A stretch of 43,701 nt of DNA from an uncultured Collinsella sp. (GCA_905208635.1 CAJLPX010000017.1:1-43701), one strand, 5' to 3'. Shown: positions 1 to 7,581, counted from the stretch's first letter. Notes: generated by a model from the letters alone, not told the origin. Made by a program: numbers and translations.

Positions 1-105
1 ACGAGCGGGGGCTCCTGTCGTTTCCGTGCCCCTGGATTGGGTCATAGTGTCTGTCCGTCCTCTACCTGCGGCGTTGCCATGGTAGTCATTGGGGCGGCAC
101 TTGGG

Positions 106-141
106 GACGTTCCTTTTCTGCCGGCAGTTGGGGACGCTCCT
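106..141. repeat. Two GGGGAC-type repeat units
   Basis: Two short near-identical units, TTGGGGACGTTCC and TTGGGGACGCTCC, lie about 18 bp apart. A motif of the same kind (CATTGGGGACGTT on the minus strand) occurs in the inverted repeat behind hypA near 43330. No reading frame with a plausible ribosome binding site covers this stretch. Confidence 0.5.
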
Positions 142-167
142 TGCGCCAGCGTTGCATCGAATGCTCG

Positions 168-337
168 GGAAAATACGAGCCGGTATTTGGCCGAATAGCG
201 GGTCGCGGTTTCCGGATGGGGTGGGTTGCGGAAAGTGCGACCCGGAATATTGCTCTGAAACGGGATGCCGTTTCCCCGACAAGGCTCAACCGGAAAGCGC
301 ATCCTATTCTGAGGCGGCAAAACGGGATGCGCTTTCC
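168..337. repeat. Three-copy array of a 46-nt palindromic repeat
   Basis: Three elements of exactly 46 nt occupy 168-213, 230-275 and 292-337, with 16-nt spacers of unrelated sequence, giving a 62-bp period. Each starts with GGAAA and ends with TTTCC, and carries two inverted 14-nt half-sites of the form GGAAANNNCRWCCC around an 18-nt centre. Copy 3 is the best palindrome (GGAAAGCGCATCC against GGATGCGCTTTCC). A fourth 46-nt copy lies at 22338-22383. The array is directly behind the stop codon of the phosphatase gene. With the units upstream, it accounts for the gene-free first 378 bases. It resembles REP/BIME elements; no transposase is near. Confidence 0.75.
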
Positions 338-378
338 GCGCGACAGAATCTATGCAGCCGTGTTGAGCGACAGCCCCG

Positions 379-1047
379 CTACTCGCCCAGAATCAGCGCC
401 GTGAGCTCGTCCTGGGTGTCCACCACGTAGTCGGCGCCGGCGGCCTCCAGCTCTGCGCGGCCGCGGAAGCCCCAGGTGACACCGGCGCTCTTGAGGCCGG
501 CATTGTGACCGGTCAGGATGTCGACATTGGAATCGCCTACATAGAGTGTGGTTGCCGGATCGGCGCCTAGCTCTTCCATCACATGCAGCGTAACAGGCGC
601 CTCGGGCTTGGGAGGAAACGCATCGACACGGCCCTGTACCAGCGCAAAGCGCTCGGAACCAAAATACTTCTCAATAAGCGGAGCCGCCGAGACGTGGTCC
701 TTGTTGGTGAGCACGGCAAGCTGAACGCCCGCGGCGCGTAGGCGGTCGAGCATCTCGATCGTGCCGGCATAGGGGGCGGTGTGGTCCTCCTTGTGCTCGC
801 CGTAGTAAGCCCTAAACTCGGCAAGCGTCTGCTCAAACATGCGACCGTCGCCCGCATATTCGGCAGGCATAAAACGCTCAACCAGCTTGAGCATGCCGTT
901 TCCCACCTTGTAGCGGTACTCGTCTACGGCAAACGTGGGCCAGCCGTGCATCTCGCAGGTATGGTTGCCGGCGGCCGCCAGGTCCTCGAGCGTGTTGAGA
1001 ATGGTGCCGTCCAGGTCAAAGATCACGGTGGAAAAAGCTGCTGCCAT
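379..1047 (-). CDS. HAD-family phosphatase, phosphoglycolate phosphatase-like
   Basis: A 222-residue HAD hydrolase, probably a cytosolic phosphoglycolate or related sugar-phosphate phosphatase. Motif I is FDLDGTILNT close to the N-terminus, with the nucleophilic Asp and the Asp two residues later. Motif II is the VLTNK region, and motif III/IV is YVGDSNVDI near residue 170. The cap domain lies between motifs I and II and is the small helical type usual for Gph/PgmB-like enzymes. The start at 1047 is chosen because GGGAG lies a few bases upstream and the HAD domain begins at once; a longer frame exists but adds no domain. The substrate cannot be fixed from sequence. The gene is probably monocistronic. 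Confidence 0.85.
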   Translation of the reverse strand: MAAAFSTVIFDLDGTILNTLEDLAAAGNHTCEMHGWPTFAVDEYRYKVGNGMLKLVERFMPAEYAGDGRMFEQTLAEFRAYYGEHKEDHTAPYAGTIEMLDRLRAAGVQLAVLTNKDHVSAAPLIEKYFGSERFALVQGRVDAFPPKPEAPVTLHVMEELGADPATTLYVGDSNVDILTGHNAGLKSAGVTWGFRGRAELEAAGADYVVDTQDELTALILGE

Positions 1048-1101
1048 GAAAGCTCCCGTCATTGGGTTTAAAACGCACCTCATAATACTGGGCTTACGCG
1101 T

Positions 1102-1155
1102 CTGGCGTGGCTGGAATCTGAACATCTCCAGGGATATCAAGCCACATCGCGCCAG
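1102..1155. other. Interrupted hairpin upstream of the phosphatase
   Basis: CTGGCG and TGGCT at 1102-1112 pair with AGCCA and CGCCAG at 1140-1155, leaving a five-base bulge. An inner CTGGA/TCCAG pair (1111-1115, 1127-1131) could extend or compete with the stem. It lies between the PTS regulator and the phosphatase and has no T-tract. It could be a leader structure or a decayed terminator. A possible -10 for the phosphatase (TATTAT on the minus strand, 1082-1087) lies just downstream of it. Confidence 0.35.
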
Positions 1156-1170
1156 CCGTGCAATTCCGCC

Positions 1171-1224
1171 CTAGTAAATTCTCGGCAGCTGCTTTCCCAC
1201 GAGCATGTCGAGGATGCGGGTCGA
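1171..1224 (-). pseudogene. Orphan duplicate of the hypE 3' end
   Basis: On the minus strand these 54 bases encode STRILDMLVGKQLPRIY plus a stop, against STRILDMLVGEQLPRIC plus a stop at the end of hypE (8258-8311). I count 49 of 54 bases identical; all five differences are transitions and three are synonymous. The essential terminal Cys of HypE is replaced by Tyr, and nothing upstream resembles hypE, so it cannot be functional HypE. It starts four bases after the stop codon of the PRD regulator and is in the +1 frame relative to it. Confidence 0.75.
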
Positions 1225-1228
1225 GTCC

Positions 1229-3199
1229 TTACCCGATATCATGCGTAAACGCAGCCAGAAACTCTTCGAAGGTGTCGGTCTGCATGAGCCTCATCGTGGT
1301 CTCTACCGAGGAGAACACTTCGATAATCAGGTCGAGCACATCTCTAAAGAGCCCCATGTCTTCCCGCGCGGTGCCTATAAGCAGCACAAATCGCACGTCG
1401 TGGCGTCCCCAAGGAATCGGGGCGTCATTGTGGACCACGGCAATAAACGAGCGCTTGGGATACACCGAGATCGCATGGGGTATGGCAAGGCAGTCGGTAA
1501 ACGCTGTCGATGAGACGTTTTCGCGCAGATGGACGTTGGCGATAAATTCGGGCGTTACGAGCTCCTGAGCAGCCAAAAGCTCTCCCATTCGGTCGATGCA
1601 GCTTGTGGCGTCAGCCGCGTCTATGTTGCGTATAAATAGCTCCGGCCGTAGCAGGTGCCCCAAAAGGCCCTGAGCGTAGAGGCGCCGCCGCCGCTCTTGG
1701 ATGGCGCAAAGCCGGTCGCGGATCTTTCGCACGTTCTGTTTAGTGAGGATGGGCCCGATCAAGATCTTGGTGCTACCGCCACAGACCGGCACGTCGACCG
1801 TAGTGACCACCACATCGCTCTCGGGAGGATCGGCCAGGTAGCTATCACAGCTTCTCACGGCAACAACGCTGATGTCGTCGCCAAACTCGGCCTTAAGGTC
1901 GTCGACAAGCCTGCGCGCAAAGTCGTGATACTCCTCGATGATGACCGTGCAGGTGATGGCGCCGTCGGGTGCGGAAAACTTTTCAAAATAGGCGCCGATG
2001 TGAAAGGCGATAAACGCGATTTCGTTCTCGCCTACCTCGATATCCATGGCCGTCGAGAAGCGATGGGCGATATAGACCGCCATATCGTAGACCGGTGCGT
2101 ACTCGCTTTTGATCTGCGCGGCGAGCGGGTTGGGGTAGCTTACGCGGTAGACGGCGCGCTGGTAGGCGTTAAACATATGCAGGACGAGTTGTAGGCGCAT
2201 GGGCTCGTCGATAAAGCGTGGCAGGTCGTAGCGCTTTCCGCACTCGTCGAGGATCCCCAGAACCATGTCTACAAATTCGCGGTCAATGATGCTTGAGAGC
2301 TTCTCGCGGCTGAGCTCGTCAAAATCGCAACGTTCGACGGAAAGCGCCAAAAGCAGCAGGATTTGCTGAAAATCGGCGCGTGGGATGGCGCAACCAAACT
2401 CCTTCTCAAAGTAGGCGGCAATGCGCTGGGCGCAGCGTACGATCTGTTCGCGCTGCCTGAGCTGTGCTACTAGGCCGTCTGCGTCGATGGGGCCGTCCAC
2501 CTCGCTGAGCTCGTTGTTCGAGGTGAGCCTGATGATGATCACCAGCAGGTGCACGAGCAGGTTGGAGAGCGCGTAGTCGTTGATAAACAGGTCCGAGCGC
2601 TGGCAGATCTCGACTAAGCTCGAGAGAGTCGCCTGCACGTCAAAGTCGGGAAACATGTTTTCGAGCGTTTTGGTCGAGGTGAAGTAGCCATAGGAGTTGT
2701 GGGTGGCTATGTGGCCGAGAAGCTTGCGCTTGTCGGCCTCGCGCCCCGTGAGCGTCATGCGGTAGTCGTGTGTCTCGACATTGAGGCCGAACTGCCGCAC
2801 GAGTGCGCGCACCTGCGGCATCACGGAGCTCTGAAGCGTGCTCTCGCTGATAAAGAGCTCATCGGCGATATCAAAGACGGAGAGTCCATTACGTGCGTTG
2901 ACGAGGCGGGAGATAGTAAAGGCGCGCCTGGAGTCCGCGTTCGCGGGGAGGGCATCGACGCTCTCGCGAGGACTTGCGGCAGCGCTGGTGGCAGCCGGTG
3001 CCGCCGCGGTAAGGCGATAGCCCTCTTTAGACGATTCGATATGTCGTGAGCCGGCCTCGTTGACCTCTACAACATAGTTGCGGATGCTTCGTTCGCTCGC
3101 GCCCAAAAGGCCTGCAAGCATCGAGGAAGACACCCATGAGCTGCTGTTTTCGAGCACGTCGATCATGCGGTTAATGCGGTTCTGCTTGGCGCTCGCCAT
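1229..3199 (-). CDS. PRD-domain PTS-responsive transcriptional regulator (LicR/MtlR type)
   Basis: A 656-residue regulator that probably activates the divergent PTS operon according to sugar flux. Order of parts: N-terminal winged helix (about 1-60), second HTH (about 85-170), two PTS regulation domains (about 180-400), an EIIB-like domain (about 415-505) and a C-terminal EIIA-like domain (about 515-650) with the candidate phospho-His in LAIPHA near residue 575. The EIIB-like part carries IIEEYHDFARRL where the Cys phosphorylation loop would be expected, so that site may be lost. The start at 3199 has GGAGG six bases upstream. Length fits the LicR/ManR family. Three operator-like repeats lie in the intergenic region next to its start. 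Confidence 0.88.
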   Translation of the reverse strand: MASAKQNRINRMIDVLENSSSWVSSSMLAGLLGASERSIRNYVVEVNEAGSRHIESSKEGYRLTAAAPAATSAAASPRESVDALPANADSRRAFTISRLVNARNGLSVFDIADELFISESTLQSSVMPQVRALVRQFGLNVETHDYRMTLTGREADKRKLLGHIATHNSYGYFTSTKTLENMFPDFDVQATLSSLVEICQRSDLFINDYALSNLLVHLLVIIIRLTSNNELSEVDGPIDADGLVAQLRQREQIVRCAQRIAAYFEKEFGCAIPRADFQQILLLLALSVERCDFDELSREKLSSIIDREFVDMVLGILDECGKRYDLPRFIDEPMRLQLVLHMFNAYQRAVYRVSYPNPLAAQIKSEYAPVYDMAVYIAHRFSTAMDIEVGENEIAFIAFHIGAYFEKFSAPDGAITCTVIIEEYHDFARRLVDDLKAEFGDDISVVAVRSCDSYLADPPESDVVVTTVDVPVCGGSTKILIGPILTKQNVRKIRDRLCAIQERRRRLYAQGLLGHLLRPELFIRNIDAADATSCIDRMGELLAAQELVTPEFIANVHLRENVSSTAFTDCLAIPHAISVYPKRSFIAVVHNDAPIPWGRHDVRFVLLIGTAREDMGLFRDVLDLIIEVFSSVETTMRLMQTDTFEEFLAAFTHDIG

Positions 3200-3280
3200 G
3201 GCTTTCCTCCAGGAGATGAACGGCAGACAGGGTGTACCGCCCCATGGTATCTCAGGTTAAGAAAGGGTGTCTTTTCCAAT

Positions 3281-3357
3281 TTGCCGCCCAAGCGGAAAAT
3301 CGCCCGGCTTGCCGTGCGGGCGGAAAATCTGCTGCCTTGCCGCTATGCGGCAAAAAG
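3281..3357. promoter_or_regulatory. Three operator-like repeats at 28-bp spacing
   Basis: TTGCCG begins at 3281, 3309 and 3337, exactly 28 bp apart. Each copy continues to GCGG followed by an A-rich run: TTGCCGCCCAAGCGGAAAAT, TTGCCGTGCGGGCGGAAAAT and TTGCCGCTATGCGGCAAAAA. The third contains a perfect palindrome, TTGCCGC-TAT-GCGGCAA. They lie in the 302-bp divergent region between the PRD regulator and EIIB, just upstream of the predicted -35. Together with the promoter they are the recognisable content of that gap. Binding by the PRD regulator is inferred. Confidence 0.65.
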
Positions 3358-3361
3358 TCGG

Positions 3362-3392
3362 TTGGCGGCAAGAGCCCTCCGCCGCGTATAGT
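3362..3392 (+). promoter_or_regulatory. Candidate promoter of the PTS operon
   Basis: TTGGCG (3362-3367) and TATAGT (3387-3392) are separated by 19 bp. The long spacer and weak -35 would suit an activator-dependent promoter, and the last operator-like repeat ends a few bases upstream. Read by eye only. Confidence 0.35.
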
Positions 3393-3501
3393 GCAGTCAC
3401 GGTCAAGGGCGGCCGGGTCGACACGGGCGCCCAAGAACACAGCGGGGATCGCAGCGGCATCGGAGCTGCCTCGAGCCCGCTTATTGGGAAAGGAGTACCC
3501 C

Positions 3502-3831
3502 ATGGCAGATGAGAACGGCACCGTTCGCATTCTCCTCGCTTGCGGCATCGGTGCCTCGACCGGCTTTATGGCGGCAGGCATGCGCAAGGTCGCAAAGTCC
3601 AAGGGTCTTGACTGCACCATCAAGGCAGTCAGTAAGTCTGAGATTATGGACTACGCCGACAAGATCGACGTCCTCCTGCTCGGTCCGCACTTCGCCTCCG
3701 AGGTGCCCGAGATCCAGTCTCAAGTGGCATCTCACGGCGTGAAGGTCATGGCCATCGACCCCGACTATTACGCGGCACTCGACGGCGAGAGCATCCTCGA
3801 GGATGCCTACGACCTGCTTGACGAAGACTAG
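3502..3831 (+). CDS. PTS EIIB, lactose/cellobiose family
   Basis: A 109-residue cytoplasmic EIIB that passes phosphate from EIIA to the incoming sugar. The P-loop LLACGIGASTG carries the phospho-acceptor Cys14, followed by the usual alpha/beta fold with VLLLGPHFASEV. The length matches stand-alone EIIB proteins of the cellobiose type. The start is set by AGGAG upstream of ATG 3502; the frame is open further upstream but lacks homology there. It is the first gene of the operon and is followed after 11 bp by EIIC. The substrate class (beta-glucosides) is inferred from the phospho-beta-glucosidase downstream. Confidence 0.9.
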   Translation: MADENGTVRILLACGIGASTGFMAAGMRKVAKSKGLDCTIKAVSKSEIMDYADKIDVLLLGPHFASEVPEIQSQVASHGVKVMAIDPDYYAALDGESILEDAYDLLDED

Positions 3832-3842
3832 GAGGGGACAAC

Positions 3843-5162
3843 ATGCTGCAAAAGTTCATGGAAGCGATCCAGGCGTGGATTACCGAGCATGTCGTCCCCG
3901 TGATGAACAAGCTTACCTCAACCTACTGGTTTGGCGTTATCTCCGACGCAGTTCTCTACATCGTCCCCTTCTCCATGGTCTCGGCCATCCCGAGCCTGTG
4001 GAACATTATCCGTCGCTTTGTCCCGGCCCTGCCCGACCTGTCGCCGCTCACTACGTTCTCGTTTGGCCTCGTGGGCATGTTCATGGCGTTTATCATCCCG
4101 CATAACGTTGCGGTCAAGGAAGATCGCAAAGACCGCAGCATGATTGCCGGTTTTACCGGTATAGGCGCTTTTATGCTGTGCATGAACCCCACCATCACCG
4201 ATCAGGGCTATGTCTTCCAGATGGCCAAGTTTGGCGCGGGTGGCATGTTCACCGCGATGGTCGTGGGATTTGTCGTTGGCTTTATCTACAAGCGCATGGC
4301 GCGCATGACGTTCTTTTCCGAGGACAGCCTCGTGCCCGACTTCGTCAAGAACTGGTTCGATAACATCATTGCGGTGCTGCTGTCGCTTTTTGTGGCTTGG
4401 CTCTTTACCAACATGCTCCAGGTCGACGTTTTTAGCGCGGTCGCGATCATCCTTTCGCCCGTTACCGGCTTTGCCCAGACGCTGCCCGGCACCATCGCCA
4501 TCCCGCTTGTCATGGACACCTTCTACTTCTTTGGCATCTCCGGCTGGGTGTTCTCGCCGATCCAGCAGTCCATCCAAAAGTCTGCTCTTGCCGAGAACAT
4601 GGCCGCCTATGCCGCAGGCCTCGCTCCCACTAACATTAACGCGTACGGCATTACTCGCTACATCATGATCGGCGGCGAGGGCGCAACGCTTCCGTTGGCC
4701 TTCTACATGCTCTTTGCCAAGTCCAAGAAGAACAAGACGCTCGGCCGTGCAACGATTATCCCGTCGCTGTTCAACATTAACGAGCCGCTGGTCTTCTCCA
4801 CGATCGTCGCCAACCCCTTTATGTTCATCCCCATGGTGCTGCAGTCTATCCTACTGTCTGCCAACGCCTACCTCTGGATGAGCATGGGCTGGGCGAGCCT
4901 GCACGTCGAGAATTTCGATATGAACTTCCTGCCCAATGCGGTCTCGGCGTTCTTTATGTCGGGCGGAGACGTGCGCAATATCGCACTTGTCTGCGTCAAC
5001 CTGCTGATCGCCGCGATTCTGTGGTTCCCGTTCTTTAAGGCTGCCGATAACTACCAGTGCAAGATCGAGGAAGAGCAGGCTGCCGAGAAGGCTGCAAAGA
5101 AAGCGGCCAAGAAGGCTGCCAAGGAAGCCGCCAAGGCCGCTGCCGCAGCTGCTGTCGAGTAA
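3843..5162 (+). CDS. PTS EIIC, lactose/cellobiose family permease
   Basis: A 439-residue integral membrane permease with about ten hydrophobic segments. It contains the conserved region FNINEPLVFSTIVANP of cellobiose/lichenan-type EIIC, where the Glu takes part in sugar binding. It translocates the sugar while EIIB phosphorylates it. AGGAGGGG lies just before ATG 3843. The C-terminus is an unusual cytoplasmic tail of about 30 residues made almost only of Ala, Lys and Glu, absent from typical EIIC proteins as I know them. It is followed by a hairpin and then EIIA, so translation of the operon continues. Confidence 0.92.
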   Translation: MLQKFMEAIQAWITEHVVPVMNKLTSTYWFGVISDAVLYIVPFSMVSAIPSLWNIIRRFVPALPDLSPLTTFSFGLVGMFMAFIIPHNVAVKEDRKDRSMIAGFTGIGAFMLCMNPTITDQGYVFQMAKFGAGGMFTAMVVGFVVGFIYKRMARMTFFSEDSLVPDFVKNWFDNIIAVLLSLFVAWLFTNMLQVDVFSAVAIILSPVTGFAQTLPGTIAIPLVMDTFYFFGISGWVFSPIQQSIQKSALAENMAAYAAGLAPTNINAYGITRYIMIGGEGATLPLAFYMLFAKSKKNKTLGRATIIPSLFNINEPLVFSTIVANPFMFIPMVLQSILLSANAYLWMSMGWASLHVENFDMNFLPNAVSAFFMSGGDVRNIALVCVNLLIAAILWFPFFKAADNYQCKIEEEQAAEKAAKKAAKKAAKEAAKAAAAAAVE

Positions 5163-5213
5163 ACCTCTACGGGCGACTCAGAGTTCGTCGCCTAGTTGCT
5201 ACCAGATGTTTCA

Positions 5214-5239
5214 GTACCGGCCGTGGAGGCGGCCGGTAC
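5214..5239 (+). other. Intercistronic hairpin between EIIC and EIIA
   Basis: GTACCGGCC and GGCCGGTAC form a perfect 9-bp stem with an 8-nt loop. No T-tract follows, so it is more likely an mRNA stability or processing element than a terminator. Confidence 0.5.
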
Positions 5240-5258
5240 CCAAGAATAGGAGGCCATG

Positions 5259-5585
5259 ATGGCTGATGAGACAATCAACGTTCCTGCAGTCGCGATGAAC
5301 GTCATCATCAACGCTGGCGACGGCCGCGCCTGCATCGACAAGGCGATGGATGCCCTGGCGGAGTTCGATTTCGATGCGGCAGACGCGCATCTTGCCGAGG
5401 CTGATGCCAAGATCCTTGAGGCGCACAAAGCGCAGACCGAGATGATCCAGCGCCAGGCGGGCGGCGAGGAGGTCGAGTACTCCCTGCTGTTCGTGCACGC
5501 CCAGGATACGCTTATGACCATCAGCGCCGAGCTGCACATGGCCAAGAAGATGATGCCCGTAGTGCGCGCGCTGACCGCCCGCTAA
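5259..5585 (+). CDS. PTS EIIA, lactose/cellobiose family
   Basis: A 108-residue all-helical EIIA that takes phosphate from HPr and gives it to EIIB. The active-site His is in FVHAQDTLM (H80). The N-terminal motif VIINAGDGRACIDKAM fits the family pattern seen in LacF/CelC proteins. Two ATGs are adjacent (5256 and 5259). AGGAGG ends at 5253, leaving two bases to the first ATG and five to the second, so 5259 is preferred. It lies between EIIC and the phospho-beta-glucosidase, all on the plus strand. Confidence 0.9.
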   Translation: MADETINVPAVAMNVIINAGDGRACIDKAMDALAEFDFDAADAHLAEADAKILEAHKAQTEMIQRQAGGEEVEYSLLFVHAQDTLMTISAELHMAKKMMPVVRALTAR

Positions 5586-5657
5586 CGCGTCTCCCGATTG
5601 CGGGTCGCGCCCTGCGGCTCGCATCCCCAACCCAACCAAGAGAGATGAGGACATACC

Positions 5658-7196
5658 ATGATCGACCTTTCTACCTATGACTTTGGTGAGACTTTTCCCG
5701 AGGGTTTTCTATGGGGCGGCGCTACCGCTGCCAACCAGATCGAGGGCGCATGGGACGAGGGCGGTCGCGGCCCTGCGGTCTCCGACTATGTGATTCTGCT
5801 CGACCGCGAGACCTGCGCCCGCGAGGGCATCGTCGAGGGCGGCCCGCTCAACTCCGTTACGCGACAGTCACTCGCAGCTCGCAAGGCAGACGAGATGGCC
5901 TATGATTTTCCCAAACGACGCGGCATCGACTTCTACCACACCTACAAGGAGGACATTGCGCTTTTGGGCGAGATGGGCTTCGGCGTCTTTCGCATGAGCA
6001 TTTCCTGGAGCCGTATCTTCCCCAACGGCGACGACGCCCTGCCCAACGAGGAGGGTCTGGCCTTCTACGATAAAGTCTTTGACGAGTGCCGTAAGCACGG
6101 AATCGAGCCCATGGTCACCCTCAACCACTTTGATATGCCGCTTCACCTGGCCGAGGAGTACAACGGCTTTGCGAGCCGTCACGTGGTCGACGCCTTTGAG
6201 CACTATGCTGAGACGCTTTTCCGCCGCTACAAGGGCAAGGTCAAGTATTGGATGACCTTCAACGAAATCAACCACGTCTACGCCAACCCCTGCACCTGCT
6301 GCGGCGTGATTTGGGACGAGAAAGAAGACGGCTCCAACCCCTATGCCGGCCGTTGGCCCGAGAAGTTCCAGGTCGCTCACAACCAGCTCGTGGCTTCCGC
6401 CAAGGCGGTTATCAAACTGCGCGAGATTGACCCCGAGGCTCACATCGGCAACATGCTCTGCCGTCTTGAGAACTACGCTGAGACCTCCAAGCCGGAAGAT
6501 CAGCTCCAGGTGCTTTTTGAGGACCACTTCAACTGGTTCTTCACCGATATCCAGGCCAAGGGCGAGTACCCCTACTACGTGAAGCGTTTCTTACGCGACT
6601 ACGGCGTCGATATCAAGATGGAGGACGGCGACCTCGAAACCCTCAAGGCCGGCGTGGTTGACTACATCTCCATCAGCTACTACATGACCTACATCATGCG
6701 CTACAAGGGCAAAATTTCCCCCGAGCCGAGCGGCAAGCTGGTTACCGAGATCAAGAACCAATACCTCGAGATGACCGAGTGGGGCTGGCCGATCGATCCC
6801 GTGGGATTCCGCATCACGCTCAACCACATCTACGATCGCTACCACCTACCGATCTTCATCGCCGAGAATGGTAACGGCATGACCGAGAACCGCGATGAGA
6901 ACGGCTTCTGCGACGACGACGCGCACATCGAGTATATGAAGGAGCACGTCGAGCAGATGCACCAGGCGATTCTCGACGGTGTCGACGTCTTTGGTTACGC
7001 CTGGTGGGGCCCTATCGACCTGATCAGCTCCGGCACCTCCGAGATGACCAAGCGCTACGGCCAGATCTCGGTCGACCAGGACGACCACGGCAACGGCACC
7101 GGCAAACGCGGTAAGAAGAAGAGCTTCTTCTACTATAAGAAACTTATCGCTAGCAATGGTGCCGATACCGCAACCGACAACATCGTGGTGGAGTAA
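5658..7196 (+). CDS. 6-phospho-beta-glucosidase, glycoside hydrolase family 1
   Basis: A 512-residue GH1 enzyme that cleaves the phosphorylated disaccharide or aryl glucoside delivered by the PTS. The acid/base Glu is in TFNEINHVY (E203) and the nucleophile in IAENGNGM (E403). The stretch SSGTSEMTKRYG near residues 457-468 matches the Ser/Lys/Tyr phosphate-recognition signature of 6-phospho-glycosidases, which separates it from plain beta-glucosidases. The fold begins with FLWGGATAANQIEGAW, as usual. Start: GAGATGAGGA lies upstream of ATG 5658. It is cytoplasmic and belongs to the EIIB-EIIC-EIIA-bgl-HPr operon. A Lys-rich patch occurs near residue 485. Confidence 0.93.
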   Translation: MIDLSTYDFGETFPEGFLWGGATAANQIEGAWDEGGRGPAVSDYVILLDRETCAREGIVEGGPLNSVTRQSLAARKADEMAYDFPKRRGIDFYHTYKEDIALLGEMGFGVFRMSISWSRIFPNGDDALPNEEGLAFYDKVFDECRKHGIEPMVTLNHFDMPLHLAEEYNGFASRHVVDAFEHYAETLFRRYKGKVKYWMTFNEINHVYANPCTCCGVIWDEKEDGSNPYAGRWPEKFQVAHNQLVASAKAVIKLREIDPEAHIGNMLCRLENYAETSKPEDQLQVLFEDHFNWFFTDIQAKGEYPYYVKRFLRDYGVDIKMEDGDLETLKAGVVDYISISYYMTYIMRYKGKISPEPSGKLVTEIKNQYLEMTEWGWPIDPVGFRITLNHIYDRYHLPIFIAENGNGMTENRDENGFCDDDAHIEYMKEHVEQMHQAILDGVDVFGYAWWGPIDLISSGTSEMTKRYGQISVDQDDHGNGTGKRGKKKSFFYYKKLIASNGADTATDNIVVE

Positions 7197-7205
7197 GGAG
7201 CAGAG

Positions 7206-7472
7206 ATGGTTTCCAAGACGACGGTCGTCAAGAATCCGAGCGGTATCCACGCGCGTCCTGCGTCGCTGTTTGTGCAGGAGGCAAGCAAGTACGAGAGCTC
7301 GATCACCGTTGGCAAGGTGGGCGGAGACGCCAAGGACGCCAAGTCTATCTTGATGGTCATGAGCCTGGGGATGATCTGCGGTTGCGAGATTGTGATTGCG
7401 GCCGACGGCGCCGACGAGGCGGCCGCCGTCGATGCCCTCGTGGCGCTTGTCGAGAGTGGCTGCGGGGAGTAG
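7206..7472 (+). CDS. HPr family phosphocarrier protein
   Basis: An 88-residue HPr. His15 in GIHARPAS is the PEP-dependent phosphorylation site, and Ser47 in AKSILMVMSLG matches the HPr kinase site. It carries phosphate from EI to EIIA. It starts 10 bp after the phospho-beta-glucosidase with AAGGAG before the ATG, and a terminator follows, so it is the last gene of the PTS operon. EI is not in the window. Having HPr inside a substrate-specific operon suggests either a dedicated carrier or the general HPr placed here; sequence alone cannot decide. The C-terminal GCGE is slightly unusual. Confidence 0.92.
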   Translation: MVSKTTVVKNPSGIHARPASLFVQEASKYESSITVGKVGGDAKDAKSILMVMSLGMICGCEIVIAADGADEAAAVDALVALVESGCGE

Positions 7473-7534
7473 GCGGGCAAAAGCCGCGCCGATGCGCTTT
7501 GGGCCACCCAAGGTGGGCTGGCTCCAGAAAGATT

Positions 7535-7567
7535 GGCCCGCCGGTGCGCGCCGGCGGGCCCTTTGCT
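7535..7567 (+). terminator. Terminator after the PTS operon
   Basis: GGCCCGCCGG and CCGGCGGGCC form a perfect 10-bp stem with a 6-nt loop, followed by CTTTGCTT. The T-tract is poor but the stem is strong. The Shine-Dalgarno of the next gene begins a few bases later. Confidence 0.7.
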
Positions 7568-7581
7568 TAGGGAGGTTAACG

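Noticed and set aside
168..337. CRISPR-like array of repeats and spacers
   Set aside because: Only three units, spacers of 16 nt, repeats are imperfect and themselves palindromic, and no cas gene is present.
1171..1232. Programmed +1 frameshift adding the hypE-like tail to the PTS regulator
   Set aside because: No slippery sequence or downstream structure of the usual kind, and the EIIA-like domain is already complete at the stop.
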